Source of the DNA: JALZHR01 sp036388475
GTDB lineage: Bacteria; Acidobacteriota; Blastocatellia; Pyrinomonadales; Pyrinomonadaceae
Assembly: GCA_036388475.1 (NCBI GenBank)
Contig: DASVRT010000032.1
Coordinates: 31,701 to 95,700 of the forward strand
Length of the DNA: 64,000 nucleotides
Direction: 5' to 3'
The translations under genes and the position numbers were made by a program. The notes beneath the pieces were generated by a model that did no database searches, was not told where the DNA came from, and worked only from the letters and a program-made list of their open reading frames with translations. The stretch's first letter is position 1. Every line of letters starts with the position of its first letter. This document shows, one piece after another, positions 1 through 8,060 of the stretch.

Positions 1-823
1 TTGCCCGCCCGCCGGTTAAAGGCGTACCGCCGACGACCGTGGCGGCAATCGCGTCCAGCTCGATTCCCTCGCCGACCTTTGACGCGTCGCTCGCGCCGAG
101 ACGCGCCGTGTAAATCAATCCGGCAAGCCCGGCGAGCAAACCGCTCAAAGCGTAAACGGCGATTTTCGCCCGGTTGACGCGCACGCCGGAGAGCCGCGCC
201 GCTTCTTCGTTGCCGCCGACGGCGATGATATAGCGCCCGAAAATCGTCGAGCGCAGCAGAAAAATGGCGAGCAGAACAACGACGGCAAGCAGGATAATCT
301 GAAACGGGACGCCGGCAATCACGCCCTTGCCCAGGTATTCAAAAGTCGGGTTGCTGAACGGAATAAGCTGACCGCCGTTGCTGATGACCTGCGCGATGCC
401 GCGTCCGGAAATCAAAAGCGCCAGCGTAATGATAATCGGCTGAATCTTAAAGCCCGCAATCAATACGCCGTTAAACGCGCCGATTGCCGTAGCGACCGTC
501 AAGCCAATCAAAATCGCCGTGCCCGCGCCGTAATCGAGCGAAATCGCCGCCACCGCCGAAGCAATCGCCATTATCGAGCCGACCGACAAATCAATGCCGC
601 CCGTCGAAATGACAAACGTCATCCCGACGGCGACCAGCATCGTCGGCGTCGCCTGCACCAGAATGTTGCGAAAATTGTCGAAGGCGGCAAAATTCGGCGT
701 AAAAACGGCGTTCAGAACCAGCAATAAAATCAGCGCCGCCAGAGCGCCGTAAGTCGGTGCGTAGTCCGCCAGCCTGAAATTGCCTTTTGTCGTCGCCGGA
801 TTGATTGGTGTCGCTTCTGCCAT
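1..823 (-). CDS. Sugar ABC transporter permease, RbsC/YtfT type (partial, runs off the left edge)
   Basis: Inner-membrane permease of a ribose/galactose-class (CUT2) ABC importer. It reads on the minus strand from an ATG at 821-823 (MAEATPINPATTKG) without a stop to base 1, giving about 274 residues; the C-terminus lies outside the window. Alternating hydrophobic helices are clear. Family-typical segments are visible: NFRNILVQ near residue 50, GGIDLSVGSIMA near residue 75, and VGGNEEAARLSGV followed by VVGGTPLTGGR near the cut edge. It lies 108 bases downstream of the GH-A glycosidase and belongs with the ATPase (2079-3632) and binding protein (4291-5280). The YtfQ-like binding protein suggests galactofuranose, arabinofuranose or a similar furanose as substrate, but the permease itself does not show specificity. 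Confidence 0.9.
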   Translation of the reverse strand, partial: MAEATPINPATTKGNFRLADYAPTYGALAALILLLVLNAVFTPNFAAFDNFRNILVQATPTMLVAVGMTFVISTGGIDLSVGSIMAIASAVAAISLDYGAGTAILIGLTVATAIGAFNGVLIAGFKIQPIIITLALLISGRGIAQVISNGGQLIPFSNPTFEYLGKGVIAGVPFQIILLAVVVLLAIFLLRSTIFGRYIIAVGGNEEAARLSGVRVNRAKIAVYALSGLLAGLAGLIYTARLGASDASKVGEGIELDAIAATVVGGTPLTGGRA

Positions 824-923
824 AATTTTTAATATTTGCCTGTTTGAAGGCAGTTTAAGTAGAAAAACTTCTGCCCGAACAACTCGCTTAACTGAAAACT
901 GAACCTCGAAACTCTCACGTTCT

Positions 924-945
924 ACCGCCCGCTAGCGCAGGCGGT
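924..945. repeat. REP-like palindrome overlapping the end of the GH-A gene
   Basis: Arms ACCGCC (924-929) and GGCGGT (940-945) enclose CGCTAGCGCA. The palindrome contains the TAG stop of the upstream gene, whose last residues (NRLR) are encoded by it. GC-rich palindromes of this form are common dispersed intergenic repeats in bacteria. Whether this one is repeated elsewhere in the genome cannot be seen here. Confidence 0.45.
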
Positions 946-2086
946 TCCGACTTGCGCTCATCGCTTTGGTTTTGCCCGTCAGGCGTTTAATCAAATCGGT
1001 TTCTTCGCGTAAGTAAGGCGTTCCGTCGGTGCGGAAAACGTCGTGAAACCAAATCCACGGCTCATATTCGACATACGGTTTTTCCCACGAATCCCAAGGA
1101 TAATTCGTCTGCGATTTGCCCTGCACGAAGCCCCAGTTAATCATGCCGACATTGTGTTTTTTGCCGACCGGCAAAATGGCGACAAACGTCGAGCCGCGCG
1201 GGCGCGCCATATATTCGGTGCAGACAATCGGTCGATTGTATTTCTGCAAAAACACGACGCGTTTTTCGAAATCTTCCGCCGGTTCATACGTGTGAAAAGT
1301 GATGAAATCCGAGTTTTCGATTTGAATTTTTTCCGTTTCGTCCAAATTTCCCGCTTTGAAGTAATCGCCTTTCCAGACGCCGGAAGTTAAAGGCTGTTCA
1401 GGGTTTGCGGCGCGCGCCCAGCGAAAGGCGAGCGGCAAAAGCCGGTTGATTAATTCGGCTTTGTTCGGCGGGTCTTGCTTGGCGTATTCGCCGCCGTTTT
1501 TATTGTCCGGCTCGTTCCAGATGTCCCACGAATTGATGCGTTTGTCTTTTGCAAACGTGCCGACGACGTCTTTCACGTATTTTTCCAGGCGCGCGTATTC
1601 CGCCGGATTCGCCAGCGCTTTCGCGCCCGGCGATTGCAGCCAGCCGGAATTGTGAATGCCTGCGCGCGGCGCGCGCTGTTTGCCGGTTTGCGGATTCGGG
1701 TCCCAGACCGAATCGAACAAAACGAGCATCGGCTTGATTTTGTGGCGCGCGGAAATTTCCAGAAATTGATTGAGCCGTTTTTTAAAGCCTTCTGGGTCTT
1801 GCCGGTAAGCCAAATCGTGCAGAAAAACGCGCATCGTGTTCATCCCGATGCTTTCCGCCCAGCCGAGTTCCAAATCAATCCGTTTCGGGTCGAAAGTGTC
1901 CGCCTGCCACATTTCCAGCTCGTTTATCGCGCTCGCCGGAACAAAATTCGCGCCGACCAGCCAGCCTTGCGCCGCATACCAATCTTTCGCTTTTTGCTCC
2001 GTCCAGCGCTCCTGCGCAAAAATGCCGGAAACGCACAAAAGCGTCACGAAAATAAGCGCAACTGGCTTTCTCGAAAAATTAAACAC
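932..2086 (-). CDS. Secreted clan GH-A glycoside hydrolase (GH5-like)
   Basis: A 384-residue exported glycosidase. Residues 1-24 form a signal peptide ending in FAQ. The TIM-barrel signature includes WDIWNEPDN with the acid/base Glu192, HTYEP near 265, and a second Glu291 in VCTEYMAR as the probable nucleophile; this Glu pair is typical of clan GH-A retaining enzymes. The exact family and substrate (mannan, xylan or galactan side chains) cannot be fixed by eye. The start overlaps the stop of the upstream ABC ATPase by 8 bases, so the two are probably translationally coupled. The final residues come from a REP-like palindrome (924-945), which may have replaced the original terminus. Confidence 0.85.
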   Translation of the reverse strand: MFNFSRKPVALIFVTLLCVSGIFAQERWTEQKAKDWYAAQGWLVGANFVPASAINELEMWQADTFDPKRIDLELGWAESIGMNTMRVFLHDLAYRQDPEGFKKRLNQFLEISARHKIKPMLVLFDSVWDPNPQTGKQRAPRAGIHNSGWLQSPGAKALANPAEYARLEKYVKDVVGTFAKDKRINSWDIWNEPDNKNGGEYAKQDPPNKAELINRLLPLAFRWARAANPEQPLTSGVWKGDYFKAGNLDETEKIQIENSDFITFHTYEPAEDFEKRVVFLQKYNRPIVCTEYMARPRGSTFVAILPVGKKHNVGMINWGFVQGKSQTNYPWDSWEKPYVEYEPWIWFHDVFRTDGTPYLREETDLIKRLTGKTKAMSASRNRLR

Positions 2087-3632
2087 TCGTAGTTTCTCCG
2101 TTTATAGTCGTTTTTTCGTCCGCTTCCGCCATCGCGTTGATAATCGCGTCCTGCGAAATTTGATTACGGTGTAATTCGGCGACCAGTTCGCCGTCGCGCA
2201 TCACGACGACGCGCGAGCTGCCTTCGACGAGTTCTTCGAGTTCGGATGAAATCATCAAAACTCCCAAGCCTTCGTTCGCCAGCTCATTGACGAGTTTTTG
2301 AATTTCGCCTTTCGCGCCGATGTCGATGCCGCGCGTCGGCTCGTCCATAATCATAAATTTCGGATTTTTGCAGAGCCAGCGCGCCAGCAGAACTTTTTGC
2401 TGATTCCCGCCCGAAAGCTCGCGGATTTTCTGCTCGGCGCTCGACGTTTTAATGCCCAGCCGTTTGATAAATTTATCGACAATCTCATTCTGCTTGGCGC
2501 GGGAAACCACGCCCATCGTCGTCAAAGCGGGAAGCGCCGCGAGCGTTAGATTTTCGCGGACGGACCATTCGGGAATAATGCCTTCGGCTTTGCGGTCTTC
2601 GCTCAAAAAAGCGATTCCGGCGTTGATGGCGTCGGTCGGCGAATGCAGATTAAGCTCTTTTCCGTTGAGCGAAACCTTTCCGCCTTCGACTTTGTCAGCG
2701 CCGAAAACGGCGCGCGCCACGTCGGTTCTGCCCGAACCCAAAAGTCCAGCCATTCCCAAAATTTCGCCGTGCCGCGCTTCGAGCGAGACGTTTTTCAGAC
2801 GCCGTCCGCGATTCAAATTTTCCGTTTTCAGCAAAGGAACCGATTCTTTCTGCGCTTCGTGCTGCTCGCCGAAAGCGGTCGCGCCTTTCTTTTCCAGCTC
2901 CTCGCGCTGTTTGCCGAGCATCATACAAACCAGGTCGATGCGTTCGAGTCCAGCCAAATCGCGCGTTCCGACCAGTTTCCCGTCGCGCAAAACCGTGACT
3001 TTGTCACAGACGGCGTAAAGCTCGTCAAAGCGGTGCGAGATGTAAACAATCGCCGTGCCCTGCGCTTTCAAACGCCGAATCACGTCATACAAAATCCCGA
3101 CTTCCTTTTCCGTCAGCGAGCTGGTCGGCTCGTCCAGAACCAGAACTTTAGCGCCGATGGAAACGCCGCGGGCGATGGCGACCATCTGCCGCAAAGCGAT
3201 ATTCAAACTTCCAAGCTCGGCTTTCGGGTTGATGTTCAAACCGAGATTTTGCAAAAGCTCGCCCGCTTCCCGGTTCATCCGCGACCAATCGACAAAGCCG
3301 AATTTGCGCGGCTCGCGTCCTAAAAAAATGTTTTCCGCGACGGTGCGAAACATCAGCAGATTGACTTCCTGATAAACGGCGACGACGCCCGAGTGCTGCG
3401 CGTCTTCGGGCGAGCGAAAGTTCACCGGCGAGCCTTCCAGATAAATCTCGCCGCCGTCGCGCGAATACGCGCCGGTCATCACTTTAATCAGCGTCGATTT
3501 CCCCGCGCCGTTTTCGCCGACCAGCGAGTGAACTTTGCCTCTCTCAAACTCGACATCGACGTTATCGAGCGCGACCACGCCCGAAAAAACTTTTCTGATG
3601 CCTTCCATCCGCAAAATCGTTTCGTTGTTCAT
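2079..3632 (-). CDS. Sugar ABC transporter ATP-binding protein (RbsA/YtfR/XylG type, duplicated NBD)
   Basis: A 517-residue cytoplasmic ATPase with two fused nucleotide-binding domains, the usual length and architecture for CUT2 sugar importers. Domain 1 has Walker A GENGAGKST at 39-47, Walker B LVLDEPTSSL and the switch histidine in ISHR. Domain 2 has the degenerate P-loop GLLGSGRTDV typical of this family, the signature LSGGNQQKV and IMDEPTRGID. It energises import with the permease (1-823) and the binding protein (4291-5280). It begins 10 bases after the stop of the AhpD-like gene and overlaps the glycosidase start by 8 bases, consistent with one transcript. Confidence 0.93.
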   Translation of the reverse strand: MNNETILRMEGIRKVFSGVVALDNVDVEFERGKVHSLVGENGAGKSTLIKVMTGAYSRDGGEIYLEGSPVNFRSPEDAQHSGVVAVYQEVNLLMFRTVAENIFLGREPRKFGFVDWSRMNREAGELLQNLGLNINPKAELGSLNIALRQMVAIARGVSIGAKVLVLDEPTSSLTEKEVGILYDVIRRLKAQGTAIVYISHRFDELYAVCDKVTVLRDGKLVGTRDLAGLERIDLVCMMLGKQREELEKKGATAFGEQHEAQKESVPLLKTENLNRGRRLKNVSLEARHGEILGMAGLLGSGRTDVARAVFGADKVEGGKVSLNGKELNLHSPTDAINAGIAFLSEDRKAEGIIPEWSVRENLTLAALPALTTMGVVSRAKQNEIVDKFIKRLGIKTSSAEQKIRELSGGNQQKVLLARWLCKNPKFMIMDEPTRGIDIGAKGEIQKLVNELANEGLGVLMISSELEELVEGSSRVVVMRDGELVAELHRNQISQDAIINAMAEADEKTTINGETTSV

Positions 3633-3642
3633 AACTTAAAAA

Positions 3643-4206
3643 TTAGCGCCCAATGCCGAGCGCGTCGGCGACGCGATTGATGTAATTAAACCAGGACGCA
3701 ATCAGCGTAATCTGCAAAATCGCTTTATCGTCGAAACCGACCGCGCGCAGGCGTTCGTGATAAGCGGGCGTGATTTTCACCGCGTCTTTCGTTAACTGCA
3801 CCACGTAATCGAGCATCACGCGTTCCGCATCAGTAATCGGCGCGCTTTTGTAATCGGCGCGCAAAGCCTCGATTAAATCGTCATCCAAAGTCACCCGACG
3901 CAGAAACTCCGCGTGAGATTCCACTCAATAATGACAATCGTTGGTCACCGAAACCAGTGTCGCAATCATCTCGTGCTGACGACGCTGCAAAGGCAAATCT
4001 TCGGACATCAAAGCGCCGAATGTTGAAAAAGCGTGATACATCGCTTCCGGTATCAAGGTGTGCGACTCGACGATTGATTCGCCGATGTCGCTCGCCTTCG
4101 GCGCGGGCGCGGCGTATTCCGCGGGATACATTCCGCGCTGTTTCATCAAAAGCTCAAGCAGCTCGCCTTCCGCTTCAGCGAGCGGAATCGTCTTTATCCA
4201 AGCCAT
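3643..4206 (-). CDS. AhpD-like peroxidase-related protein, candidate selenoprotein with in-frame UGA
   Basis: Two 93-codon reading frames in the same frame are separated only by a TGA at 3925-3927. Read through, they give a 187-residue protein of the carboxymuconolactone decarboxylase/AhpD superfamily (peroxidase-related type), matching the normal length. The first half ends NDCHY and the second begins VESHAEF. The joined motif is C91-H-Y-U94-V-E-S-H98, which matches the CxxCxxxH redox centre of AhpD with the UGA at the second, more reactive cysteine. A 6-bp hairpin with loop AGUUU begins 10 nt after the UGA (3898-3914), fitting a bacterial SECIS. The likely role is thiol- or selenol-dependent peroxide or disulfide chemistry. 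It lies inside the sugar-uptake operon. Alternatives are a nonsense mutation or a base error; no sel genes are in the window. Confidence 0.75.
3898..3914 (-). promoter_or_regulatory. Candidate SECIS hairpin for the UGA at 3925-3927
   Basis: In the mRNA, 10 nt after the UGA, ACGCGG pairs with CUGCGU (five Watson-Crick pairs plus one G-U) around loop AGUUU. The loop begins 16 nt after the UGA and has G in its second position, as known bacterial SECIS elements do. The stem can be extended by three pairs (CUC with GGG) past one bulged C. Confidence 0.6.
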
Positions 4207-4215
4207 ATTTTTTAT

Positions 4216-4285
4216 AACTGAGAACTGAGAGGCGAGAGGTGAGAATTAAGAAACGTTTTCAGTTCTCAATTCTCAGCTCTCACTT
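4216..4285. repeat. Purine/pyrimidine-rich imperfect palindrome in the intergenic gap
   Basis: A G/A-rich left half (CTGAGAACTGAGAGG and similar) is mirrored by a C/T-rich right half (CAGTTCTCAATTCTCAG). At the centre, 4251-4258 reads AAACGTTT, the core of a LacI-family operator. The element separates the binding-protein stop (4291) from the AhpD-like start (4206). It may be an RNA processing hairpin, an operator, or a small dispersed repeat similar in style to the one at 21992-22056. Confidence 0.45.
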
Positions 4286-4290
4286 TTCAC

Positions 4291-5280
4291 TTAGTAAGCT
4301 TCGTTGACGAATTGCGCCGCGTTTGAAGCGTCAAAAAACTTGTCGGGCACGATGATTTTCGCCGGAATCTGTTGCCCTGCGAAATGTTTTTCGAGCGTGT
4401 CGAAGGCAATCGGACCGAATCGCGGGTTGCATTCGACCGTGACGTTTAAATCGCCGGCGATAATCGCTTCGAGCGCCGATTTCTGACCGTCGACCGAGAC
4501 GACTTTGACGTCTTTGCCCGGATTAAAACCGGCGGTTTTCAACGCCTGAATCGCGCCGAGCGCCATTTCGTCATTGTGCGCGTAAACGACCGTGATGTTT
4601 TTGCCGTGCGCCTGAATCAGGTTTTCCATCACGGCTTGCCCGTTGGCGCGCTTGAAATCGGCGGGCTGCGAAGCCAGAACTTTGACGTCGGGGCTGCCTT
4701 TAATCGCTTCCAGAAAGCCGGAATTGCGGTCGCGCGCAACCGAAGCGCCGGCGTTGCCTTCGAGAATGACGACGCCGGCTTTGCCGCCCGTATTTTTGAC
4801 GACCCATTCACCGACGCGCTGACCTTCTTCGACAAAATTGGAGCCGATGAACGTGACGAAATCCTGTCCGGCTGTTCCCTGATGCTCGCGGTCAATCAGA
4901 AAAACCGGAATTTTCGCTTCCTTCGCTCGCTGCAAAGCGGTCGTCAAGCCTTCGGCTTCGCGCGGCACGAGAAAAATCGCATCGACGCGGCGGGCGATTA
5001 AATCTTCCACGTCGGAAACCTGTTTGGAAGTTTGACCTTGCGCGTTCGTCAAAACGAATTCGTATTTATCCGCGCGCTTGGCGGCTTCGTCCTGCATCGA
5101 TTTCGTTTCGGCGATACGCCACGGGTTGTCGGTTTCCGATTGCGCGAAACCGATTACTTTTTTGCCGCCTTCGCGCGCGCCGCCCGTATTGGCGGCTTTG
5201 CGCTCGCAGCCTGCAAAGACAAGCGCCGCGATTAAAATTGCGATTAAACTAAAAATCTTTTTTGTTGCTGAAAAATTCAT
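4291..5280 (-). CDS. Sugar-binding lipoprotein of ABC transporter, YtfQ-like
   Basis: A 329-residue periplasmic binding protein anchored by lipid. The signal peptide ends in the lipobox VFAGC, with Cys25 as the modified residue. The mature part has the type-1 periplasmic-binding fold of the LacI/RbsB class. Segments resemble E. coli YtfQ, the galactofuranose-binding protein: VIGFAQ, NPWRIAET, VDAIFLVP, VFLIDRE, NAGASVARDR, GKNITVVYAHNDEMALGA and VSVDGQKSALEA. By that likeness and the galK/galT/GH43 context it probably binds a furanose form of galactose or arabinose; this is inference. It sits between a GH43 enzyme and the AhpD-like gene, with the ATPase and permease following. Confidence 0.9.
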   Translation of the reverse strand: MNFSATKKIFSLIAILIAALVFAGCERKAANTGGAREGGKKVIGFAQSETDNPWRIAETKSMQDEAAKRADKYEFVLTNAQGQTSKQVSDVEDLIARRVDAIFLVPREAEGLTTALQRAKEAKIPVFLIDREHQGTAGQDFVTFIGSNFVEEGQRVGEWVVKNTGGKAGVVILEGNAGASVARDRNSGFLEAIKGSPDVKVLASQPADFKRANGQAVMENLIQAHGKNITVVYAHNDEMALGAIQALKTAGFNPGKDVKVVSVDGQKSALEAIIAGDLNVTVECNPRFGPIAFDTLEKHFAGQQIPAKIIVPDKFFDASNAAQFVNEAY

Positions 5281-5317
5281 TTATTTGCTCCGATTGTTAA
5301 ATTTTTATTTCGGCTGA

Positions 5318-6964
5318 CTAGGGCGTGGTACCGAGCACGGCTTTGACGGTTTTAAGCGGCTCGATACGCAAAAATCCGAACCGCGCCGACGCATTGGAAG
5401 CGCCGCCCGCGACGAGCGCCACGCGCAAGCCTCTGTCCCACGGCGGCAGATACGCGCCCTCCACTTCCCCGCCGACTACTTGCCATTTTCGATTGTCGCG
5501 GCTGACGGCAAAGCGGAATAAATGCCCGTTTAAAGCCGCCATTCTCAGATAAAGCTGATTGGATTTCGGCACGTCCATAGCCACAATGACTTGATGATTA
5601 TTTTTCTCGCGCCGCCAGATGACAACCTTCCCGTTCTGCACGCCCATTCCGAGCGCGTTTTCGTTGTCGCCGAAAGCCGAAATTCCGGCAATCGCGTTTC
5701 TCGCCAGATTTCTCGTATCGAGCTGCGTTGTCGCTTCGTAATCGCCGACCGTCGTTGACCAGCCCATCATCGCGCCGATTTCGTTTCGCGCGTGTTCCGG
5801 CTTCGGCGATAAAACCAGCCAACCGTTATTTAACCTGTAATTCGGCGCAATCGCGTGCAGCCACTGCCAGCCGAAACGCAGGTTTCGCGATTTGAAATCG
5901 TCGAAAAAATTGTATTCCGCGTTGCGCTCGCCGATGCCCAGAGGCGCGTCAGCCTGTTTGCTCGGACCGTTTCCGCCGTTAATTACCGCCCAGTTGTCGC
6001 CCGACCAGGTGACTTCGTCGAGCAAAGCCTGCCTGCCGACGTAAACCGTATCTTTCGGGTCGTAGGCGTGATACATCAGAAAAGTCCGCCCGCGCTCGTC
6101 CGTGACAATCGTGCCGTGACCGGGACATTTCCAGCTTTCATTGCCTTTCAAAATCGGGTTCGCCGGATTTTTTTCCCATTTGCCCAAAAGCGTTTTCGAG
6201 CGCGCGACGCCCGTCGCGTAATGACATTCGCGCCCGCAGCAGGCGTTGCCCGCATAGAACAGATAAAACCAGCCGTTACGGCGCAGGATGTAAGGACCTT
6301 CGACCAGATTGCCTTCCCAGGTGTTCGGGTCGTTGCGCAGAATTTCGCGCCGCTCGCCGACGAGTTTAAAAGTTTTTTCGTTTAGTTCCTGCGCCCACAG
6401 CGGCGTCGGCTTACCGACGCTGTTGCCGTCTTCTTTCCAGACGACGAAAAGCTTTCCGTTTTCGTCGCGAATCGGAAACGCGTCAATCGAGCCGGCTTCC
6501 TGACATTCCAGCGCGCCGTGGTCGGTGTAAGGTCCGGTCGGTTTCGACGCCGTGGCGACCGCGATGCACAGCGGTCCGTTCTGCCTGCGGGCGACGTAAA
6601 AGATATAAATTTTCCCGTTGTCCTGCCAGATTTCCGGCGCCCAGTAATTTCCCGCCGACCACGCGGGACGCGTCGGAAAAACCGTGCCGACGATTTCCCA
6701 GTTGACCAAATCGCGCGAATGCAGAATCGGAAACTCCGGCGCCCATTCGCTGGAAGTCGCCGTCGCGTAATAATCCTTGCCGACGCGAATCACCGACGGG
6801 TCGGGATAATCGCCCGCTAAAACCGGATTGGTGTACGTCGCGCTTCTTTGCGCCGCAGCGCTAAAAGCCGCGCCGAGCAAAATTAAAATTGCCGATAAAT
6901 AAACGCTTATCCGAGAAAACGAAAAATCTTTTTCTTTCAATGCCAGTTCCCGCTTGTTAATCAC
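5318..6964 (-). CDS. Secreted GH43 glycoside hydrolase with C-terminal beta-sandwich domain
   Basis: A 548-residue exported enzyme. After a hydrophobic signal (about residues 18-38, ending SAAAQ), the five-bladed beta-propeller opens with YTNPVLAGDYPDPSVI, whose Asp in DYPDPS is the usual GH43 base. SIDAFPI carries the pKa-modulating Asp and LVEGPYIL the Glu general acid. Residues from about 350 (FFDDFKSRNLRFGWQW) form a concanavalin-like accessory domain as in beta-xylosidase or arabinofuranosidase members. It is expected to release arabinose or xylose from oligosaccharides. It lies 13 bases after the LacI gene and 37 bases before the sugar-binding lipoprotein gene. Confidence 0.9.
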   Translation of the reverse strand: MINKRELALKEKDFSFSRISVYLSAILILLGAAFSAAAQRSATYTNPVLAGDYPDPSVIRVGKDYYATATSSEWAPEFPILHSRDLVNWEIVGTVFPTRPAWSAGNYWAPEIWQDNGKIYIFYVARRQNGPLCIAVATASKPTGPYTDHGALECQEAGSIDAFPIRDENGKLFVVWKEDGNSVGKPTPLWAQELNEKTFKLVGERREILRNDPNTWEGNLVEGPYILRRNGWFYLFYAGNACCGRECHYATGVARSKTLLGKWEKNPANPILKGNESWKCPGHGTIVTDERGRTFLMYHAYDPKDTVYVGRQALLDEVTWSGDNWAVINGGNGPSKQADAPLGIGERNAEYNFFDDFKSRNLRFGWQWLHAIAPNYRLNNGWLVLSPKPEHARNEIGAMMGWSTTVGDYEATTQLDTRNLARNAIAGISAFGDNENALGMGVQNGKVVIWRREKNNHQVIVAMDVPKSNQLYLRMAALNGHLFRFAVSRDNRKWQVVGGEVEGAYLPPWDRGLRVALVAGGASNASARFGFLRIEPLKTVKAVLGTTP

Positions 6965-6977
6965 GTAATTTCTCCTC

Positions 6978-8039
6978 TTAAATAGTTTGTTTGACCGATT
7001 TTCGGCTTTTGCCTTTGCCGTCTCCGTCCGGTTGCAGGCGTGCAGGCGCGGTCGATTGCCGGATAATCAGGCTGGTCGGAATGCGAATCTCGATTCCCTG
7101 CTGCTCGGAATCTTCCACGCTGCGAATCAAAACTTCAATCGCGCGTCGTCCAAGCTCGCCCAGCGGCAGATTAACGGTCGTCAGCGCCGGTTTGGTCAGC
7201 GCGGCGAAAGCGATATTGTCAAAACCGACAATGGAAATATCGCACGGAACGTTTAAGCCCGCCGCTTCAAACTCGCTGACGGCGCCGATTGCCGTCAAAT
7301 CATTGGCGCAGACGACCGCCGTCGGCAGATTCGCGCCGCGCATCGCCAGGATTTCGCTCGCCGCGCGCTGTCCGCCTTCGATTTTGAAATTGCCGTAAAA
7401 AATAAGTTCGGGCGCATCCGGAAAAAGCTGCTGCATCGTTTTCTGAAAAGCTTCGAGGCGGCGGCGCGAAGAACGCAGGTTAGTATTTCCGCCGATAAAA
7501 GCGATGCGCCGGTGTCCGAGCGCGACCAGATGCAGAATCGCCTGCTCGATGCCTTCGTCGTAATCGACGCGCAGATTGTTCATATGCAAGCCCGGCTCGC
7601 CGACGTCCAGAAAAACCACCGGAACTTCCCGGTGCGCCAGCTCGTCGACCAGCTTTTTATCCATTTCCGAAGTCATCACCGCGACGCCCGCGATTTTGCG
7701 CTCGATAAATCGCCGGACGTAATGCGAAGTCCGCTCGGTGTCGTAATTCGTGTTCGACAGCATAATGTCGTAGCCGTGCTCGAAAGCCGCCGCTTCGATG
7801 GCTTTCACCAGTTCGGGAAAAAACGGATTGACGATGTCGGAAATAACCAGCCCGATTATGCGGCTTCTGCCCGACGCCAGACTGCGCGCGTGGGCGTTCG
7901 GGTAATAGCGGCATTGTTCGATGGCTTTCAACACGCGGGCGCGAACTTCCTCCGAAACGTAGCGCGTGTTGTTGATGACGTGCGAAACCGTTGCGATTGA
8001 AACTCCGGCTTCGCGTGCCACTTCCTTGATGCTGCTCAT
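6978..8039 (-). CDS. LacI-family transcriptional regulator
   Basis: A 353-residue DNA-binding repressor. The N-terminal helix-turn-helix and hinge are classic (IKEVAREAGVSIATVSHVIN, then YYPNAHARSLASGRS). Residues 62-340 are a periplasmic-binding-like sugar-sensing domain (IIGLVISDIVNPFFPELV, AFIGGNTNLRSSRRR, SIVGFDNIAFAA). It sits inside the operon between galK and the third GH43, so it probably controls this locus in response to an imported sugar. AAACGTTT cores, typical of LacI-type operators, occur at 18994-19001 upstream of the TonB receptor and at 4251-4258. The basic C-terminal tail (GKGKSRKSVK) is unremarkable. Confidence 0.93.
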   Translation of the reverse strand: MSSIKEVAREAGVSIATVSHVINNTRYVSEEVRARVLKAIEQCRYYPNAHARSLASGRSRIIGLVISDIVNPFFPELVKAIEAAAFEHGYDIMLSNTNYDTERTSHYVRRFIERKIAGVAVMTSEMDKKLVDELAHREVPVVFLDVGEPGLHMNNLRVDYDEGIEQAILHLVALGHRRIAFIGGNTNLRSSRRRLEAFQKTMQQLFPDAPELIFYGNFKIEGGQRAASEILAMRGANLPTAVVCANDLTAIGAVSEFEAAGLNVPCDISIVGFDNIAFAALTKPALTTVNLPLGELGRRAIEVLIRSVEDSEQQGIEIRIPTSLIIRQSTAPARLQPDGDGKGKSRKSVKQTI

Positions 8040-8060
8040 AATTATTAAGCGAATTTTCAG

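Noticed and set aside
1475..2092. 205-codon plus-strand frame over the glycosidase gene
   Set aside because: Arg/Phe-rich shadow of a well-supported gene on the other strand.
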